DNA from: Procambarus clarkii
Lineage: Eukaryota; Arthropoda; Malacostraca; Decapoda; Cambaridae
DNA length: 64,000 nt
Direction of reading: 5' to 3'
NCBI RefSeq assembly: GCF_040958095.1
Contig: NC_091160.1
Location: forward strand, 40,040,730 to 40,104,729
Position numbers and translations under genes: made by a program. Positions within the stretch are counted from its first letter, which is position 1. Each line of letters begins with the position of its first letter. Shown here one piece after another: positions 59,680-64,000 of this stretch. Under the pieces are notes generated by a model that saw only the letters and a program-made list of their open reading frames with translations, ran no database searches and was not told the DNA's origin.

Positions 59680-59945
59680 GAGCGGACAGGACTCGTAATT
59701 CTGAGGCCCGGGTTCGATTCCCGGACCAGGCAGAAACAAATGGGGCAAAGTTTCCTTCATCCTGATGCTCCTGTTACCTAGCAGCAAATAGGTACCTGGG
59801 AGTTAGACAGCTGTCACGGAGCTGCTTCCTGTGTGTGTGTGGGGGGGGGGGGGGGAAGTTAGTAGTTAATTACAGTTGATTGATTGACAGTTGCGAGGCG
59901 GGCCACAAGAGCAGAGCTCAACCCCCGCAAGCACAACTAGGTGAA
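59680..59945 (+). mobile_element. SINE family A with LINE-type tail
   Basis: B box GGTTCGATTCCC, body GCAGCAAATAGGTACCTGGG, and the end TTGATTGACAGTTGCGAGGC GGGCC...CACAACTAGGTGAA. The AGCACGGGCTATGG repeat follows at once (59945-60012). Confidence 0.85.
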
Positions 59946-60012
59946 GTTGTTTCAGATTTAGCTACAGAGAAGGAAGTGTACATGTAGCACGGGCTATGGC
60001 GAGCCCGTAAAG

Positions 60013-60228
60013 AGCTAGGTGAATACACACCCCAGGTGCGGCCAGCCTCAGTATAGTACAATGCACTATATTATACTTTATTATGCACCCCATACCCCAT
60101 CCCGTGGTGGACAGGTTACAGAGGCACATAATGGGATCAGGAACTGAACCTCTGAGTTAATTCAGCTAAGCCAATACCAGTCCTGTGAAGTTAGTTGTTC
60201 AGAGTATATTATTCATATATGTTCTCAC
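60013..60228. other. Short non-coding stretch
   Basis: GCACCCCATACCCCATCCCG TGGTGGACAGGTTACAGAGG resembles other LINE-associated sequence (compare 34490-34560). No gene. Confidence 0.5.
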
Positions 60229-60495
60229 TGCTATATATGCCGGCACTGTGGTATATAAACGATATATGCCGGCACTGTGGTATATAAACGATATATGCCG
60301 GCACTGTGGTATATAAACGATATATGCCGGCACTGTGGTATATAAACGATATATGCCGGCACTGTGGTATATAAACGATATATGCCGGCACTGTGGTATA
60401 TAAACGATATATGCCGGCACTGTGGTATATAAACGATATATGCCGGCACTGTGGTATATAAACGATATATGCCGGCACTGTGGTATATAAACGAG
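60229..60495 (+). repeat. 29-bp satellite, 9 identical copies
   Basis: The unit ATATATGCCGGCACTGTGGT ATATAAACG is repeated without visible variation. Each unit holds TATATAAAC (TATA-like) and the palindrome GCCGGC. Confidence 0.98.
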
Positions 60496-60559
60496 GAAAT
60501 AATTTTGGGGGAGAGAAGGGCGCCGCCACCTGTAACATGTTGACCACAACCCTTGCCAC

Positions 60560-60935
60560 CCCGGTGCTCCTGCCACCACCACTACCACCACAACCACCAC
60601 CACTCCCCACCCCTGCCTTGCTCTGCCACCACCACCACTACCACCACCACAACAACCACTCCCCACCCCTGCCTTGCTCTGCCACCACCACCACTACCAC
60701 CACCACAACAACCACTCCCCACCCCTGCCTTACTCTACCATCACCACCACTACCACCACCACAACAACCACTCCCCACCCCTGCCTTACTCTACCATCAC
60801 CACCACTACCACCACAACCACCACCACTACCACCACCACAACAACCACTCCCCACCCCCGCCTTACTCTGCCACCACCACCACTACCACCACCACAACAA
60901 CCACTCCCCACCCCCGCCTTACTCTCCCACTTGCG
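60560..60935 (+). repeat. CCA-rich repeat, unit near 56 bp
   Basis: The unit CTCCCCACCCCTGCCTTGCT CTGCCACCACCACCACTACC ACCACCACAACAACCA has about 6 copies with small indels. Confidence 0.93.
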
Positions 60936-61238
60936 ACACATCACCATTCACCATAATTGTACACACACGCACATATTTACCTCTCAACCACACAATAACT
61001 AAGTCGACGTTCCGTTTTAGTCTTCTCTCTCTCACACGTCAATTAAACTTTCAACTAATCTACATAAATCTCCCTCATTATGTGGTAAAATAACCCATGA
61101 CCTGCATTCATCCTATACGATACTCCAGTTACGCCTATCATACGCTTCTCATACATCAAATATTCTTTCCTCATGAACCCCTATGAACCCAAGCATACGC
61201 TCATGTAGTGAAGAATCATTACAACCCCCCACAAGCCT
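60936..61238. other. No feature seen
   Basis: Ordinary AT-rich DNA with no gene or known repeat. Confidence 0.5.
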
Positions 61239-61623
61239 GGGGCCAGATTCACAAAACAGTTACGCAAGCACTTACGAACCTGGGGCCAGATTCACAAAAC
61301 AGTTACGCAAGCATTTACGAACCAGTACATCTTCTATCAATCTTTGGCGGGTTTGTTTACAATTATTAAACAGTTAATGAGCTCCGAAGCACCAGGAGGC
61401 TGTTTATAACAATAACAATAACAACAGTTGATTGGCAAGTTTTCATACTTGTAAACTGTTCAATAAATGTAACCAAAGCCGTCAAAGATTGAAGTAAGAT
61501 TTTAAATTTTTAAATTTTGCCCCGGGGGGGGGGGGGGAGTTTATTGGGCACCGCCACTCATCTTGTGAGGTAAGAGGTCCACGTTAGTAAGTGCTTGCGT
61601 AGCTGCTTCGTGAATCTGGCCCC
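61239..61623. mobile_element. Second copy of the GGGCCAGATTCAC MITE
   Basis: Ends GGGGCCAGATTCACAAAACA and CTTCGTGAATCTGGCCCC. The left arm is duplicated (second start near 61282). About 50 bases around 61500-61555 (poly-G, TTTATTGGGCACCGCCACTC) are an insert absent from the 44815 copy. Confidence 0.82.
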
Positions 61624-61674
61624 TGGCTTGCTTACACCAGCACTAAGGCTGCGGAGCCCCGTGGGGCTGTGTCA

Positions 61675-61895
61675 GTATTTACAATTATTACTTAACCTAT
61701 ACCTATAATAGGTTAAGTAACAATTGTAATTACGAAGCAATAAGATGCTTATCTTAAGATACTAACAAGGTTAGGTAAGGTCGGTGTTTTCTATGAAGCT
61801 TTTTATGGGTATCTATTATGTTTAGTATGTCACCTATGCACTTATTTAATAAGTCAATATTGACTTTACGAATTTGCGAGAACGGGTTGCAGTAT
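61675..61895. repeat. Interspersed repeat, inverse of 58566-58765
   Basis: It begins with the hairpin TTACTTAACCTATACCTATA ATAGGTTAAGTAA (61688-61720), then AATTACGAAGCAATAAGATG and GGTCGGTGTTTTCTATGAAG, ending GAGAACGGGTTGCA. Confidence 0.82.
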
Positions 61896-61932
61896 AGTAC
61901 AGCTGTCACCAAGTCACTCACACAAGTCAGGA

Positions 61933-62025
61933 ATTGTTGCTTGTTGTTGTTGTTGTTAAAGATTCGCTACCTGGAACAAAAGTTCCAAGTAGCACGGGCT
62001 ATGGTGAGCCCGTAGTGCCTTTAAC
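61933..62025 (+). repeat. Copy of the AGCACGGGCTATGG repeat family
   Basis: TTGTTGTTGTTGTTAAAGAT TCGCTACCTGGAACAAAAGT, then TCCAAGTAGCACGGGCTATG GTGAGCCCGTAGTG. Confidence 0.87.
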
Positions 62026-62560
62026 AAAGTACTGGTGCGCGCGTGCGTACGCCGCCGGACCATAACCAGTTGTGTGTTCAGTAATATATATATTTAAAGA
62101 CTGTATTACAGTCTAGACGTGTTCAAACACGCTTTACAACTTTTATGATCAACAAATTTTAAAATTGTTTTGAATTACTAATTGACAAAATTATAAATTT
62201 ATGTTCGTAAAAGCAATAAATTCCTTAAATATATTACAGAATTATAAATGGTGAAAAGGGGTTCGCGAAACAGCTATTTAGCTGGTGTAATTTAAGCATT
62301 AATAATTAATATGAATCTTGTAATGTCGTTGGCTGGGCTGCGGCATCTCTGGCTAGGTTAACACGTTGGATTGTGTACGTTGTGGCACGTCAACAGACCT
62401 ACAACCTTCAATGTTGTCACCATCTACGTTACTCATGAGTAGTATTGTTACTGTAACCATCTGGACCAACGACCAGTCACCCTGCTAATATTGGTGAGGC
62501 TAGCGCCTAGCGTCTGGACTTCAACCTCCAACAAACATGTGAGAGGTTGTAGCCTCTTAC
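62026..62560. other. AT-rich DNA without a gene
   Basis: Nothing recognised apart from short AT runs. Confidence 0.5.
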
Positions 62561-62561
62561 C

Positions 62562-62638
62562 ACAATCGACTTGAGAATGGTCCAGGACGGACCGAAACGT
62601 CGTCGTCCCTTCACTTTCTAGTGTGTGGTCAACATGTG
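62562..62638 (+). mobile_element. Fragment of the GGACCGAAACGTCGTCG element
   Basis: CAATCGACTTGAGAATGGTC CAGGACGGACCGAAACGTCG, then CCCTTCACTTTCTAGTGTGT GGTCAACATG. Reverse of 56234-56312. Confidence 0.85.
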
Positions 62639-62654
62639 TTCCCTCGTGTGTGTA

Positions 62655-62905
62655 GGTTATCTTGAGGTTATCTTGAGATGATTTCGGGGCTTTTAGTGTC
62701 CCCGCGGCCCGGTCCTCGACCAGGCCTCCACCCCCAGAAAGCAGCAGGTGACAGCTGACTAACACCCAGGTACCTATTTTACTGCTAGGTAACAGGGGCA
62801 TAGGGTGAAAGAAACTCTGCCCATTATTTCTCGCCGGCGCCTGGGATCGAACCCAGGACCACAGGATCACAAGTCCCGCGTGCTGTCCGCTCGGCCGACC
62901 GGCTC
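62655..62905 (-). mobile_element. SINE family A, full length, antisense
   Basis: Same layout as 59045-59290. The head GGGATCGAACCCAGGACC...GTCCGCTCGGCCGACCGGCT is intact. A (TGTATATACT)n patch follows at 62912-62958. Confidence 0.88.
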
Positions 62906-62909
62906 CCTC

Positions 62910-63519
62910 TGTATATACTTGTGTATATACTTGTGTATATACTTGTGTATATACTTGTTTTTCTACCACAGACGTGGCCACACATTTACAATGCTAACCA
63001 GCATATATACATTTTCTTCTGTCCTCCATGGACAGGGTTAGAGATATCAGCTGTTATCGACGTTAATTTAACGTCGATAACAGCTGAAAATTCAATTAGA
63101 AAAACTATGGAAAATTAAACCCACATTTCAGATATCATAGAAGTCGTTGGTTATCGCAATAGGAACCAATCCTTCTTAAAGGTGGGCATGGGGGTCGACC
63201 CCAGCCTCCCTATGACACTCGCCGTGTAATCGTTGTCACCACGACAAGTTGCGTAAGGCTAACAGCAACAGTTTGAATGTATAGTGAGATCATACATACC
63301 AGGTCGTCCTCTCGAGCGTTCACATCGTCACTAAATTGATGTACTAAATTGCCTGAACCTAACCTACCCGAGAACCCATGAATAGGAAACTAGACATGAG
63401 GTCAATACTAGTCTCTATGATTGCTAGTACATCAGTCTATGACCTTACGGGGGATTTATAAGTCAAACTGTAATGTATTATTCGAGGGGTCGGCTTGAAT
63501 TATTATTAATTATTATTAT
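62910..63519. other. Non-coding DNA
   Basis: A short inverted repeat lies at 63047-63086 (TATCAGCTGTTATCGACGTT / AACGTCGATAACAGCTGA). Nothing else is recognised. Confidence 0.6.
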
Positions 63520-63770
63520 TATCTTGAGTTATCTTGAGATGATTTCGGGGCTTTTTAGTGTCCCCGCGGCCCGGTCCTCGACCAGGCCTCCACCCCCAGG
63601 AAGCAGCCCGTGACAGCTGACTAACACCCAGGTACCTATTTTACTGCTAGGTAACAGGGGCATAGGGTGAAAAAAACTCTGCCCATTGTTTCTCGCCGGC
63701 GCCTGGGATCGAACCCAAGTCCACAGGATCACAAGTCCAGCGTGCTGTCCGCTCGGCCGACCGGCTAACC
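63520..63770 (-). mobile_element. SINE family A, full length, antisense
   Basis: Nearly the same as 62655-62905, preceded by a short (ATT)n stretch that may be its tail. Confidence 0.88.
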
Positions 63771-63807
63771 CACTTATTATACACAATTATTTTAATATTA
63801 ATATTAG

Positions 63808-63850
63808 TGCAGGCGATGAGTCACAATAACGTGGCTGAAGTATGTATGAC
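63808..63850 (-). mobile_element. End fragment of the 56234 element family
   Basis: GTGCAGGCGATGAGTCACAA TAACGTGGCTGAAGTATGT is the reverse complement of 56750-56789. Confidence 0.78.
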
Positions 63851-63851
63851 C

Positions 63852-64000
63852 AGTATGGGAGCCAGTCGGCCGAGCGGACAGTACGCTGGGCTCGTGATCC
63901 TGTGGTCCCGGGTTCGATCCCGGGCGCCGGCGAGAAACAATGAGCAGAGTTTCTTTCACCCTATGCCCCTGTTACCTAGCAGTAAAATAGGTACCTGGGT
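63852..64000 (+). mobile_element. SINE family A, cut by the window end
   Basis: Head GGAGCCAGTCGGCCGAGCGG, B box GGGTTCGATCCCGGG, and body to CAGTAAAATAGGTACCTGGG; the 3' part lies outside the window. Confidence 0.87.

Noticed and set aside
60199-60666. Tyr/Ile-rich minus-strand frames over the 29-bp satellite
   Set aside because: Three frames are open together because the unit lacks stops; no start context or conserved domain.

Overview
The window is nuclear DNA of an arthropod, most probably a decapod crustacean (crayfish or shrimp-like). The grounds are intron-rich genes with long introns, very dense microsatellites and minisatellites, and interspersed families that I recognise from decapod genomes: tRNA-headed SINEs, CR1-like LINEs with (AC)n ends, and LINE tails ending in 'CTCAATAAACATACTTGAACTTG'. 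The species is inferred, not proven. There are no bacterial operons, CRISPR arrays or rRNA genes.

Only two ordinary host genes can be supported, both on the minus strand. (1) An Aurora-family Ser/Thr kinase spans about 4.05-16.9 kb. Six coding exons join in phase at GT/AG sites and cover a short N-terminal segment, the complete kinase domain and the stop; the first exon and start codon are not settled. (2) A dCTP pyrophosphatase 1 homologue spans 29.0-34.03 kb in three exons and can be assembled from ATG to stop (156 residues). The two act separately (mitosis; nucleotide-pool cleaning). Nothing suggests shared regulation, although they lie in the same orientation.

The rest is mobile or repetitive. 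0-1.3 kb: 3' part of an RNase H-bearing LINE (minus). 5-7.3 kb: G/T-rich and about 190-bp degenerate tandem repeats. 14-15.3 kb: two TA-flanked pogo/Tigger-like MITEs inside an Aurora intron. 17.9-21.3 kb: SINEs (one nested in another) and a decayed CR1-like reverse transcriptase. 29.86-30.36 kb: a solo LTR with a 4-bp target duplication inside the DCTPP1 gene. 34.5-36.1 kb: an antisense LINE RT remnant. 36.26-38.79 kb: a LINE with an intact ORF1 (three zinc knuckles) but almost no ORF2, flanked by an 11-bp target duplication. 42.3-43.8 kb: three adjacent VNTR arrays. 48-51 kb: AT and CT microsatellites, a perfect 54-bp palindrome, a 73-bp hairpin and a 1-kb minisatellite. 51-55 kb: a CR1-like LINE with a deleted RT, followed directly by a SINE that carries the same 3' tail. 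55-64 kb: several satellite arrays, MITEs and SINEs, the last SINE cut by the window end.

I found no convincing new biological system. The strongest observations concern retroelement biology: an ORF1-only LINE, a LINE/SINE pair with a shared tail, very short LINE insertions with perfect target duplications, and an inverted-terminus element that may carry a hammerhead-like motif.
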